A stretch of 64,000 bases of DNA from Mesorhizobium loti R88b (GTDB lineage Bacteria; Pseudomonadota; Alphaproteobacteria; Rhizobiales; Rhizobiaceae): positions 2,667,001-2,731,000 of the forward strand of contig NZ_CP033367.1 in NCBI RefSeq assembly GCF_013170845.1, written 5' to 3'. The notes under the pieces are model-generated. The model had not been told where the DNA came from and ran no database searches. It worked only from the letters and a program-made list of their open reading frames with translations. Below, piece after piece: positions 16,666 to 24,537 of the stretch; positions within the stretch are counted from its first letter, which is position 1; every line of letters starts with the position of its first letter. Position numbers and translations under genes: made by a program.

Positions 16666-17873
16666 GGCATCAGCGGCGTTTGCATCATCTGCAGATGCAG
16701 GTCCTTGCCGGTAAAGGGATGCGCATCGCAGACTGCTTCGTTGAGCTCGACGCCCAGCCCTGGCTCCTTCGACGGGATGACATTGCCGTCCTGCCACTCG
16801 ATCTTCTTTTTCAGAAGCGTGGCGTGGAAACCGTCCCACTGCTTCAGCGATTCCAGGATCAGGAAATTGGGCAGCGTCACCGCCAGCTGGATGTTGGCGG
16901 CACCGACGATCGGCCCGCAATAGCAATGCGGGGCGATCTGGATGTGGTAGGCCTCCGCCATGGCGGCAATCTTCTTGGTTTCGAGAATGCCGCCGGAGCG
17001 GCCGAGGTCCGGCTGCAGGATGGTCGCGGCGCGGTTCTCGATGACGCGGGCGAATTCGAACTTGGTCGTCAGTCGCTCGCCGGTGGCGATCGGGATCGAT
17101 GTGCCGCGCGCGACCTGCGCCATCACTTCGGGCATGTCAGGCGGCACCGGCTCCTCGAACCACAAGGGATCGTAGGGCTCGATGGCGCGCGCCATGCGCA
17201 GCGCGCCCGATGCGGTGAACTGGCCATGCGTGCCGAACAGGATGTCGGCGCGGGTGCCGACCGCTTCGCGGATCGCTTTGACCATGCGGGTGGCGACATC
17301 GATGTCGAGCAGGCGCGGCTGATGGCCGTCGAAAGCGGTGTAGGGGCCGGCCGGGTCGAGCTTGACGGCATTGAAACCCTGCTCGACATATTCGAGCGCG
17401 CAGGCAGCGGCGAGGTCCGGATCATTGTAGACGTTCTTGCCGAGCACGTCCTCGGAATGGACACTGCCGGTGTGCGGGTAGAGGTAGGTGTAGGAGCGCA
17501 AGGTCTCGTGCACCTGGCCGCCAAGCAGCTTGTAGACCGGCTTGTTGGCTTCCTTGCCGACAATGTCCCAGCAGGCCATTTCGAGTGCCGAGAAACAGCC
17601 CATGCCGGTCACGTCAGGCCGCTGGGTGAAGCCGGAGGAATAGGCGCGGCGGAAGAAGGTCTCGATGTCGTGCGGATCGTGGCCGATCAGATAGCGCTCG
17701 GCCATGTCCTCGACGAGCTTGGCCGTGATGTGGGCGGAGAAGGTGGCGTTGTAGGCCTCGCCATAACCGACCACGCCGCCATCGGTGGTCAGCTTGACGA
17801 AGATGAAATACTTGCCGCCGATGCCGGGCGGCGGGTTGCCGACAACCCAGGTCTTGACGTCGGTGATCTTCAT
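16662..17873 (-). CDS. Enolase-superfamily (mandelate racemase type) acid-sugar dehydratase-like enzyme
   Basis: 403 residues from the ATG at 17873, which has GGAGG upstream and overlaps the previous gene's stop as ATGA. Capping domain: TTDGGVVGYGEAYNATFSAH and the ALEMACWDIVGK helix. Barrel: an FGTHGQFT strand in place of the usual first-metal-ligand DANG, FEEPVPPD (Glu ligand), ATGERL (Glu ligand), LQPDLGRSGG and the general base/acid PHCYCGP. The pattern is closest to the galactonate-dehydratase-like subgroup, which dehydrates aldonic acids. The loss of a clear Asp in the first ligand strand (GTHG) is unusual and leaves the exact activity open. Middle gene of the three-gene operon. Confidence 0.84.
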   Translation of the reverse strand: MKITDVKTWVVGNPPPGIGGKYFIFVKLTTDGGVVGYGEAYNATFSAHITAKLVEDMAERYLIGHDPHDIETFFRRAYSSGFTQRPDVTGMGCFSALEMACWDIVGKEANKPVYKLLGGQVHETLRSYTYLYPHTGSVHSEDVLGKNVYNDPDLAAACALEYVEQGFNAVKLDPAGPYTAFDGHQPRLLDIDVATRMVKAIREAVGTRADILFGTHGQFTASGALRMARAIEPYDPLWFEEPVPPDMPEVMAQVARGTSIPIATGERLTTKFEFARVIENRAATILQPDLGRSGGILETKKIAAMAEAYHIQIAPHCYCGPIVGAANIQLAVTLPNFLILESLKQWDGFHATLLKKKIEWQDGNVIPSKEPGLGVELNEAVCDAHPFTGKDLHLQMMQTPLMP

Positions 17874-19486
17874 TTTTGGTCCTCCAGAACCAGTTCGGCG
17901 CCCTTCCATCCGGTCATGATGGAGGCTGCATTGGTGTTGCCGGTGATGTTGTCGGGGAAGATCGAGGCGTCGATGACACGCAGGCCTTCGAGGCCATGCA
18001 CCTTGAGACGCGGATCGACCACGGAGCGCTGGGGATCAGGCCCCATGCGGCAGGTCGAAACCGGGTGATAGACGGTGCCGGAGCGTTTCCTGAAATCGGT
18101 GATCAGGTCGGCGTCGGACTGGATCGACAGGCCCGGCAGAACCTCTTCGGCAATGATCTCGGCCATGGCAGGCATCGAGGCGATCTTGCGCACGAACTTC
18201 ACCGCCGCCAGCATTTCCTCGACGTCGGCATTGGTCGAATAGGCGTTGGCGGTGATTTTTGGATACTCCAGCGGATTCTTCGAGCGGATCATGATCTCGC
18301 CGCGGCTCGACGGGCGGCAGTTGGATAGGCCGATGGAGAAGCCCGGCCACGGATCGGGCGTCAGGATGGGCCGCTCGCCGCTCCTCGGAATGACGGTCGA
18401 GAAGGCTTGGAAATAAAGCTGCATGTTAGGGCGGGTCGCTGTCGGGTCGGTGCGGAAGAAGCCGCCGCCATGGTTCATCGACAGCGACAGCGGACCCGAC
18501 CGCGTCAGTATGTACTGCATGCCGACCAGCAGCTTGCCCCACCAGGGGCGCAGGATTTGGTTGAGTGTCGGCACCTTGCCCTTGAAGGTGTAGTTGATGC
18601 CGACATGGTCCTGCAGATTGGCGCCGACATTTTCGCTTGCGTGGACGACCGGTATGCCGAGTCCGCCAAGCAGCGCCGACGGACCGATACCGGACAATTG
18701 CAGCAATTGCGGCGAGTTGATCGAACCGCTGGACAGGATGACCTCGCGGCCGGCGCGCGCCGTCCTGGTCTCGCCGTTCTGCAGATACTCGACGCCGACC
18801 GCGCGTTTCCCTTCGAACAGGATGCGGGTCGCCAGCGCATTGGTCTCGACGCGGACATTGGCGCGCTTCATCGCCGGGCGCAGGAAAGCGCGGGCGGCGG
18901 ACATGCGGCGGCCGTTTTTGGTCGAGATCTGGTAGGTGCCGACGCCTTCCTGGGAAGCGCCATTGAAATCGGGGTTGAGTGGCAGGCCGGCCTGCTGGCC
19001 GGCGGCGAGATAGCGCTTTGTCAGAGGGTGGACGGCGTTGGCCGTGCCGCTGATGTGCAGCGGGCCACCGGTGCCGCGCCATGTGTCGGCGCCTGCCTCA
19101 TTGTCCTCGAGCGCCTTGAAGGCCGGCAACAGATCGTCATAGCCCCAGCCGGGATTGCCGGCGGCGCGCCAGTCGTCGAAATCCTCGCGCGCGCCCCGGA
19201 TCCAGACCATGGCATTGATCGAGCTCGACCCGCCGAGCAGCTTGCCGCGCGGCCAGTGGTCGACGTTGCCGCCGAGACCGGGATCGGCTTCGGTCTTGTA
19301 GTTCCAGTTGACCGCCGGATCGAAGAAGGTCTTGCCGTAGCCGAGCGGCATCTGCACGTAGAAGCGCCGGTCGGTGCCGCCGGCTTCCAGCACCAGCACC
19401 GAAAAGCGCCCCGAGGCCGACAGTTTGTCGGCAAGCACCGAGCCGGCCGAGCCGGAGCCGACGATGATGAAGTCGTAAGTCTGCAT
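17870..19486 (-). CDS. GMC-family FAD oxidoreductase (choline dehydrogenase-like)
   Basis: 538 residues, full family length. The ADP-binding motif is at the N-terminus (FIIVGSGSAGSVLADKLS). GMC signature 1 is PRGKLLGGSSSINAMVWIRG and signature 2 is EVILSSGSINSPQLLQLSGI. The catalytic C-terminal motif is TVYHPVSTCRMG (His), with GNTNAASIMTG (Asn). Members oxidise alcohol groups of choline, sugars or aromatic alcohols at the flavin. It is the first gene of a coupled operon with a dehydratase and a hydroxyacid dehydrogenase, consistent with oxidation of a polyol or sugar before dehydration. The substrate cannot be read from sequence. Confidence 0.9.
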   Translation of the reverse strand: MQTYDFIIVGSGSAGSVLADKLSASGRFSVLVLEAGGTDRRFYVQMPLGYGKTFFDPAVNWNYKTEADPGLGGNVDHWPRGKLLGGSSSINAMVWIRGAREDFDDWRAAGNPGWGYDDLLPAFKALEDNEAGADTWRGTGGPLHISGTANAVHPLTKRYLAAGQQAGLPLNPDFNGASQEGVGTYQISTKNGRRMSAARAFLRPAMKRANVRVETNALATRILFEGKRAVGVEYLQNGETRTARAGREVILSSGSINSPQLLQLSGIGPSALLGGLGIPVVHASENVGANLQDHVGINYTFKGKVPTLNQILRPWWGKLLVGMQYILTRSGPLSLSMNHGGGFFRTDPTATRPNMQLYFQAFSTVIPRSGERPILTPDPWPGFSIGLSNCRPSSRGEIMIRSKNPLEYPKITANAYSTNADVEEMLAAVKFVRKIASMPAMAEIIAEEVLPGLSIQSDADLITDFRKRSGTVYHPVSTCRMGPDPQRSVVDPRLKVHGLEGLRVIDASIFPDNITGNTNAASIMTGWKGAELVLEDQK

Positions 19487-19692
19487 GATTGAAACGGGAG
19501 GCTCCTGAAATCCGGCCGCAGCCTAGACGCGACGGGTTCTCCGCGTCGCCGCGCCTTCCGGCATGCGTTGTGAAAAAAGCGACTGTGATGCCGGGTCGAG
19601 TTGTGGGGAATCCCGACAATCGCGCTTGATATGCTTGATATGCATGGGGTCGACAGCTTATGCGGTGGGATTGTTCTGGAGCAGGAAATCAT

Positions 19693-20634
19693 ATGCGGAC
19701 GCTGTCGGATGCCTTCATTCCCGAGCTGCCGGGCCACTACAAAGGCAAGGTCCGCGAAAATTACGATTTGGCCGACGGGCGGCGCATCATCATCGCCACT
19801 GACCGTCTCAGCGCCTTTGACATCATCCTGACCTCGATCCCGTTCAAGGGAGAGATACTCACCCAGACGGCGCGCTACTGGTTCGAGGAAACTGCCGATA
19901 TCTGTCCGAACCATGTGCTGGAATACCCCGACCCCAACGTCGTCGTCGGCACAAGGCTCGACATCCTGCCGGTGGAGATCGTCGTGCGCGGCTATCTGGC
20001 GGGCACCACCAGCACCTCGATCCTGACCCGCTATCGTCGTGGTGATCGTGATATGTATGGAATGCGGCTGCCGGATGGCCTGCGCGACAATGAAAAGCTG
20101 GCGGAGCCCGTCATCACGCCGACGAGCAAGGCTGCGGATGGCGGCCATGACGAGCCGTTGTCCAGGGCCGAGATCCTCGAGCAAGGTCTTCTCACGCAGG
20201 CGCAGTGGGATACCGTCTCGGATTACGCCTTGAAGCTGTTCGCCCGCGGCCAGGCGCGCGCCGCCGAACGCGGCCTGATCCTTGCCGACACAAAATACGA
20301 ATTCGGCACCGACAAGAACGGCACGATCATCCTGGCCGACGAAATCCATACGCCGGACAGCAGCCGGTACTGGATCGCGGCGAGTTACGGACAGGCATTG
20401 GCCAACGGCACGCGGCCGGAAAGTTTCGACAAGGATTTCATCCGCTCGTGGGTGACGGCGCGCTGCGACCCCTACAAGGACCCGATCCCGAAGATTCCGG
20501 ACGAGATCGTCGAACAGGCCTCCGGGGTCTACGCGCAGGCCTACGAGGCGATCACGGGCACGGCATTCGTTCCCGATGTTTCCGGGGATACGGTTCTCGA
20601 TCGCATCCGCTCGAACCTCGCGCGCTATTTCTAG
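19693..20634 (+). CDS. purC: Phosphoribosylaminoimidazole-succinocarboxamide synthase (SAICAR synthetase)
   Basis: 313 residues from the ATG at 19693, preceded by AGGA. SAICAR synthetase motifs are present: [37 protein letters not shown] and [11 protein letters not shown], then [15 protein letters not shown]. The enzyme joins aspartate to CAIR in de novo purine synthesis, in the cytoplasm. The length is that of the longer, yeast-like form common in alphaproteobacteria. A tandem 9-base GCTTGATAT repeat lies 50-70 bases upstream of the start. A thioesterase gene follows after about 85 bases. Confidence 0.95.
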   Translation: MRTLSDAFIPELPGHYKGKVRENYDLADGRRIIIATDRLSAFDIILTSIPFKGEILTQTARYWFEETADICPNHVLEYPDPNVVVGTRLDILPVEIVVRGYLAGTTSTSILTRYRRGDRDMYGMRLPDGLRDNEKLAEPVITPTSKAADGGHDEPLSRAEILEQGLLTQAQWDTVSDYALKLFARGQARAAERGLILADTKYEFGTDKNGTIILADEIHTPDSSRYWIAASYGQALANGTRPESFDKDFIRSWVTARCDPYKDPIPKIPDEIVEQASGVYAQAYEAITGTAFVPDVSGDTVLDRIRSNLARYF

Positions 20635-20718
20635 CGGACCAGCGAAGCTTTGCCGCGTTGACGCGTCCGCGCCGTGACGCTACGGGATCGGGGGCAATCG
20701 ATCCCGGGGATTTCTCGC

Positions 20719-21114
20719 ATGGTGCATTACGCGGACGGCCGGCCGATTGGCGATCTGACCTTGCGCACGCTGGCCATGCCGGCGGATGCCAATGCGGCCG
20801 GTGATATCTTTGGCGGCTGGGTGATGGCGCAGATGGATTTGGCCTGCGGCATCCGCGCCGCCGAGCGTGCCAAGGGTCGCGTGGTGACGGCGGCCGTGAA
20901 GGAGATGTCCTTCGCCAAGGCAATGAAGATCGGCGACACGCTGTGCATCTACACCCATGTCGAACGTGTCGGCCGCACCTCGATGACGCTCAAGGTCGAG
21001 GCCTGGGCGCAGCGCTATCTCTCGGACCTGATGGAAAAGGTAACGCATGCCGATTTCGTCATGGTGGCGCTGGACGGCGATGGCAAGCCGAAGGCCGTTC
21101 CGGCCGAAAGCTGA
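20719..21114 (+). CDS. Acyl-CoA thioesterase, hotdog fold (YciA-like)
   Basis: 131 residues from the ATG at 20719 with a GGGG-containing site upstream; the frame remains open upstream but lacks family similarity there. Motifs of the YciA/BACH hotdog family: MPADANAAGDIFGGWVMAQMDLA, with the Asn-Ala-x-Gly-Asp-Ile-Phe-Gly-Gly core that carries the catalytic Asp, and VVTAAVKEMSFAKAMKIGD. Such enzymes hydrolyse acyl-CoAs in the cytoplasm. It lies downstream of purC and may be co-transcribed. Confidence 0.9.
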   Translation: MVHYADGRPIGDLTLRTLAMPADANAAGDIFGGWVMAQMDLACGIRAAERAKGRVVTAAVKEMSFAKAMKIGDTLCIYTHVERVGRTSMTLKVEAWAQRYLSDLMEKVTHADFVMVALDGDGKPKAVPAES

Positions 21115-21246
21115 CCAAAGCCCGTTCTCTCAATCCCTCGTTCTCCTAATGTAGCGCAATTGTAACATCACCCGTGCGGGCGATGCGCTTGGCGACATCC
21201 TATGGTTGCCTTCACGTCCGATTGTGACGGCATTGGGGGAGAAACA

Positions 21247-21450
21247 ATGCGTCAACACATGCTGAACGGCTGGCTCGTGGCAGCCCTTTTCGCTTTGATC
21301 TGCCTGCTCGGCGTAACCGCTTATGCCGCGGTCAAGGACGACCTTCCGCGCACCGCTTGCCTGCATGTCAACAAAAGCGTCAGGAAGCCCGCCGCGACAT
21401 GCGCGCCCTGCAGCCCGGCGCCTTGCGAAGGCATGGCGTCGAGAGCCTGA
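21247..21450 (+). CDS. Small membrane protein with Cys-rich tail (putative)
   Basis: 67 residues from an ATG five bases after a strong GGGGGAG site. One membrane segment (WLVAALFALICLLGVTAYA) precedes a short basic tail with four cysteines (ACLHV, TCAPC, PCEG). An imperfect hairpin (CATCACCCG/CGGGCGATG) lies about 60 bases upstream. No homologue was recognised. The strong ribosome-binding site and membrane segment support translation, but the low complexity of the tail lowers confidence. The 160 bases after it hold nothing recognisable. Confidence 0.45.
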   Translation: MRQHMLNGWLVAALFALICLLGVTAYAAVKDDLPRTACLHVNKSVRKPAATCAPCSPAPCEGMASRA

Positions 21451-21610
21451 CTGGTTGCCCTTGGCATGCGGCTTTCGTCGTCAAGGCGACACGTCAGTGG
21501 TCGATCATAAGACAACGCTGCCAGGCCGCATCTAGAGAGCCGCCAGTTCGCCTGTCATCAGGCAAATTCACTTTACTGCGAAACTCCGGATACCTTGCCG
21601 TGCAAGGGTT

Positions 21611-21979
21611 TCAGGCGTGCGCGCCGTCGAATTTCTCGCGTGCCGCCTGGACGCGCTGGGTGTTCCTGCGTGCCCAATCGCCGAGCGCGCTGACCGGTAC
21701 CAACAGTTCGTGACCGAGTTCGGTCAGTTCATAATCGACGCGCGGCGGGATGGTGGGGAACACGGTGCGGGTGACGAAGCCGTCGCGTTCCAGGCCGCGC
21801 AGGGTCGTCGTCAACATCTTCTGTGAAATGCCGCCGACAGCCGCGCGCAACTCGTTGAAACGCAGGGGTCCATCGCCCAGCTTGCCGACCACAAGCACGG
21901 TCCATTTGTCGCCGACGCGCTGCAGGATTTCCGAGATGGCGCGGCAGTCCTCGGTGTTGTGCGGGTGCCTCAGTAACAA
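21611..21979 (-). CDS. HxlR-family transcriptional regulator
   Basis: About 122 residues from a TTG start at 21979, chosen because AAGGAGG sits seven bases upstream; the in-frame ATG at 22018 has no such site. The winged helix includes CRAISEILQRVGDKWTVLVVG, PLRFNELRAAVGGISQKMLT and TLRGLERDGFVTRTVF, with the C-terminal YELTELGHELL. The single Cys at about residue 11 of the protein is the position used for thiol or quinone sensing in several HxlR regulators. It is divergent from an FMN reductase, with nested inverted repeats between, so control of that gene is likely. Confidence 0.88.
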   Translation of the reverse strand: MLLRHPHNTEDCRAISEILQRVGDKWTVLVVGKLGDGPLRFNELRAAVGGISQKMLTTTLRGLERDGFVTRTVFPTIPPRVDYELTELGHELLVPVSALGDWARRNTQRVQAAREKFDGAHA

Positions 21980-22003
21980 AACGGTGCCTCCTTGCGTCGG
22001 GAG

Positions 22004-22055
22004 TTGACAGTATCTCATATAGCGCCGGTATCCAAACGATACCAGCTTTATACTG
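22004..22055. promoter_or_regulatory. Divergent promoter with nested inverted repeats (putative HxlR operator)
   Basis: TTGACA (22004-22009) is 17 bases from GGTATC and could be a plus-strand promoter. GGTATC-CAAAC-GATACC (22027-22043) is a perfect palindrome over the -10 position. It is nested inside CAGTAT (22008-22013) and ATACTG (22050-22055). Regulator binding here would repress the FMN reductase; this is inferred. Confidence 0.5.
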
Positions 22056-22070
22056 GAATGGAGAGCCCCC

Positions 22071-22676
22071 ATGTCAAAGCCGAAAATCGCCATCATCGTC
22101 GGTTCGACGCGCGCCGCGCGCTTCGCCGATGTGCCCACCCAATGGATCGCCAAGATCGCCAAGGCGCATGCCGATATCGACGTCGAGATCGTCGACCTCA
22201 GGGACTTCCCGCTGCCCTTCTTCGACGAAGTCGCATCCTCCGCCTGGGTGCCGTCGACCAACGAGGTGGCGCAGCGCTGGCAGAAGAAGGTCGCCGAATA
22301 TGACGGCTTCATCTTCACCGCCGCCGAATACAATCACGGCCCGACGGCCGTGCTGAAGAACGCCATCGACTACGCCGCCAACGAATGGAACAAGAAGCCG
22401 GCCGGCTTCGTCGGCTATGGCAGCGTCGGTGGCGCCCGCGCCGTCGAACAGCTCCGCCTCCATGCCGTTGAGTTGCAGATGGCACCGGTGAAGTCCGCCG
22501 TCCACATCGCCTGGGCCGACTTCCTCGCCGTTCGCCAGGGCGAGAAGAAGCTCGAGAATCTCGAGCACCTGAACCAGGCCGCCACAGCGCTGGTCAACGA
22601 TGTTGCCTGGTGGGCCAAGGTGCTGAAGGCAGCGCGTCGGGCCGACGTGGTTGCCGAGGAAGTCCAGGCGGCCTGA
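22071..22676 (+). CDS. NAD(P)H-dependent FMN reductase (quinone/azo reductase-like)
   Basis: 201 residues, flavodoxin-like fold. The phosphate loop is IIVGSTRAARFADVPTQWI. The flavin/active-site loop FTAAEYNHGPTAVLKNAID is the signature PEYN-type motif of the NADPH-dependent FMN reductase family. GYGSVGGARAVEQLR follows. The ATG has GGAGAG upstream. These cytoplasmic enzymes reduce FMN, quinones or azo compounds and often respond to electrophile stress, which fits the divergent HxlR regulator. A strong terminator follows the gene. Confidence 0.9.
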   Translation: MSKPKIAIIVGSTRAARFADVPTQWIAKIAKAHADIDVEIVDLRDFPLPFFDEVASSAWVPSTNEVAQRWQKKVAEYDGFIFTAAEYNHGPTAVLKNAIDYAANEWNKKPAGFVGYGSVGGARAVEQLRLHAVELQMAPVKSAVHIAWADFLAVRQGEKKLENLEHLNQAATALVNDVAWWAKVLKAARRADVVAEEVQAA

Positions 22677-22711
22677 TCGCCTTTTCTGAGATTATCCTCC
22701 CAAGGGATATG

Positions 22712-22736
22712 GGGCGGCGCATGCGCCGCCCTTTTT
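22712..22736 (+). terminator. Rho-independent terminator after the FMN reductase gene
   Basis: GGGCGGCGCATGCGCCGCCC is a perfect palindrome followed by TTTTT. It lies between convergent genes and can also serve the minus-strand hydrolase gene less efficiently. Confidence 0.85.
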
Positions 22737-22739
22737 CAT

Positions 22740-23549
22740 TCATATCGACTCAAACCGGAAGCTGCCGCCGGATCTGACGACACGGCCAATGCCCGGCGAA
22801 TCCAGATGCGCGCCGGCAACGAAATGATTGTCGTCCGCCGCAAGCGCCAGCAGCCGCAACCGGCTCTCGCGCGCTTGGTCCTGATCCGCATCGAATTCCC
22901 ATGTCACCTCAGGCCGATCGAACTGAAGCGATGGGACGTGAACGGTGTCGCCCCAAATCAAAATGCGCTCGCTGCCACTGGAAACGCGAAAGCAGCTGTG
23001 ACCCACCTCATGGCCATGAGCGCCGATAATGTCGACATGTGCCCCGAGATGGTCTCCCGCTTCGAATGGTTCGGCCATGCCGTGAAATCGTTCAAGCCGC
23101 GCTTCGGTGCGAAACAGGCCGAGTTCCTCCCTGGGAACGAGCAGGCGCGTCAGGCGCGGGAAAGCGTCGCCGCCATCGGCAAGCACAAGACCATGGATAT
23201 GGTCGAGATGGGTATGGGTGTAGCAGACGGTGCGGATTCGCTCGACATCGATCCCGGCTTCGTCCAGCGCCTGGGGTAGCCGGCCCATGGTCGGGTGCCA
23301 GGCATTTGAAGCGCCGGTATCGATCAGGATGATCTCATTTCCATCGTCAATCGCGAAGGCATTGACGGAGAGCCTGAGCTGACCGCCAACCAGCGTGACC
23401 TGATCCGGAAAGTCATCGCCAAATGGCTTGTCGCCGCTTTGCCGAAGCCGCCTGATCGGCATGTCGACATAGCCATCGCGCAAGGCGGTGATGCGCAGAT
23501 CACCAAGAGTGTAGGTCTGATAAAGTTCGCCTGAAGCTATGGGGTGCAT
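22740..23549 (-). CDS. MBL-fold metallo-hydrolase
   Basis: About 269 residues from the ATG at 23549. The metallo-beta-lactamase motif is complete: THTHLDHIHG (HxHxDH), GHEVGHSCF (His), IWGDTVH (Asp) and a C-terminal AGAHLD His. N-terminal DGYVDMPIRRL and the IDTGAS segment resemble quorum-quenching lactonase or AttM-like subgroups, but many MBL enzymes share these. The substrate is therefore undetermined. The gene starts next to decayed fragments of a regulator and an oxidoreductase. Confidence 0.87.
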   Translation of the reverse strand: MHPIASGELYQTYTLGDLRITALRDGYVDMPIRRLRQSGDKPFGDDFPDQVTLVGGQLRLSVNAFAIDDGNEIILIDTGASNAWHPTMGRLPQALDEAGIDVERIRTVCYTHTHLDHIHGLVLADGGDAFPRLTRLLVPREELGLFRTEARLERFHGMAEPFEAGDHLGAHVDIIGAHGHEVGHSCFRVSSGSERILIWGDTVHVPSLQFDRPEVTWEFDADQDQARESRLRLLALAADDNHFVAGAHLDSPGIGRVVRSGGSFRFESI

Positions 23550-23776
23550 TTGCCGATCCGTTCCGTGGATGTCTGACGGTCTGCGACGGGCAGCCGGCCT
23601 CGGCAACCCGCCCTGTCAGTTCGATTCAAGCCATCTGTGCGTGCGTCGCCTGCCCGTGGCCTGATGATGCAGTCGGCGAGGCGGTGCGTCTCGTTCAGTT
23701 CGTCAGCATGATGCTCGCCCCATTGGCAGAGCGCCAACAGGATCGGCTCGAGGCTGAGGCCGAGGCTGGTCACCAT
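23537..23776 (-). pseudogene. Remnant of an HxlR-family regulator (C-terminal part)
   Basis: The minus-strand frame reads TSLGLSLEPILLALCQWGEH and then HADEL, matching the C-terminal helix of HxlR regulators (compare LTAKARDFRPVLLSLLTWGN in the gene at 23983). The DNA-binding N-terminus is absent: similarity begins abruptly at 23776, exactly where a plus-strand oxidoreductase fragment starts. It has no start codon context. Only the first 45 or so residues look conserved. Confidence 0.5.
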
Positions 23777-23909
23777 GCTGGAGGTTGTCGAGCTGCCAAC
23801 GCAGGTGCCGCAGGCCGGCGAGGTGCTGATCCGGATTCATACGGCGGGAATAAACGTCTTCGAGGTTCTGATGCGTCCGCACCATCGAAACAGGGCCGGA
23901 TTTTCATGA
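23775..23909 (+). pseudogene. Remnant of a quinone oxidoreductase / zinc-type alcohol dehydrogenase (N-terminal part)
   Basis: 44 codons read MLEVVELPTQVPQAGEVLIR and then IHTAGINVFEVLMRP, which is the N-terminal GroES-like strand of medium-chain oxidoreductases (PxxGEVLIRVxAAGIN). The frame then stops at 23907-23909; the cofactor domain is missing. It abuts the HxlR fragment, so a deletion probably destroyed a divergent regulator/oxidoreductase pair. Confidence 0.55.
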
Positions 23910-23924
23910 TCACGCGCGAGTTAC

Positions 23925-23937
23925 TTGCATAATGCAA
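23925..23937. promoter_or_regulatory. Palindrome TTGCATAATGCAA, putative operator
   Basis: TTGCAT and ATGCAA flank a single A, perfectly symmetrical, 45-58 bases upstream of the start of the HxlR-type gene heading the efflux operon. Direct TTACTT repeats flank it. The position suggests autoregulation; this is untested. Confidence 0.45.
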
Positions 23938-23982
23938 CTTACTTCGCTATTTGTCACTTTCATTTTGAAAGAGACTCCGATC

Positions 23983-24537
23983 ATGGTCGCCAAAACAAGC
24001 TTCGAAACACGCCCATGCCCCATCGCGCGCAGCCTCGACGATGTCGGCGAGTGGTGGAGCATCCTGCTTCTGCGCGACGCGTTTCAGGGGCTGACGCGCT
24101 TCGACCAGTTCCAGAAGAGCCTGGAGATCGCTCCCAACATCCTGACGCGGCGGCTGAACAGTCTGGTCGAGCGCGGCCTGTTCGAAAAGCGCGCCTACTG
24201 TGAGCGGCCGCTTCGCCACGAATATGTGCTGACCGCCAAGGCGCGCGATTTCCGCCCGGTGCTGCTGTCCCTGCTCACCTGGGGCAACAGGCATCTGGCG
24301 CCCGAAGGCCCGAGCCTGGTGGTGGTGGATAGGGCGGACGGGCGCTGGGCCGAACCGGTTCTGGTCGATCGCCAGACCGGCAAGGAGCTCGACAGCGAGG
24401 GCTTCACCATGGCGACGGCACCCCAGGCCACCGATCGCATGCGGCAGCGCTATCGCTTCAGCACAGAGGGCTCCGGCCTGCCGCTCACCGACAACACGCC
24501 AGCTGATCAAAGCCGTGAAGAGGCGCGGGGCAAATGA
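23983..24537 (+). CDS. HxlR-family transcriptional regulator of an efflux operon
   Basis: 184 residues from the ATG at 23983; the longer frame from 23932 would overlap the palindromic operator. The winged helix starts RPCPIARSLDDVGEWWSILL, followed by LTRFDQFQKSLEIAPNILTR and RLNSLVERGLFEKRAYCERP. It has a longer C-terminal extension than typical (about 60 extra residues after LTWGNRHL). The Cys at residue 10 aligns with the sensing position of other HxlR proteins. Its stop overlaps the next start (ATGA), so it is translationally coupled to the EmrA-like gene and probably represses the operon. Confidence 0.88.
   Translation: MVAKTSFETRPCPIARSLDDVGEWWSILLLRDAFQGLTRFDQFQKSLEIAPNILTRRLNSLVERGLFEKRAYCERPLRHEYVLTAKARDFRPVLLSLLTWGNRHLAPEGPSLVVVDRADGRWAEPVLVDRQTGKELDSEGFTMATAPQATDRMRQRYRFSTEGSGLPLTDNTPADQSREEARGK

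Noticed and set aside
16666..16926. Upstream extension of the 3-hydroxyisobutyrate-dehydrogenase-like frame
   Set aside because: The Rossmann motif begins right after the GTG at 16665, which overlaps the preceding stop; the extension is the dehydratase gene in another frame.
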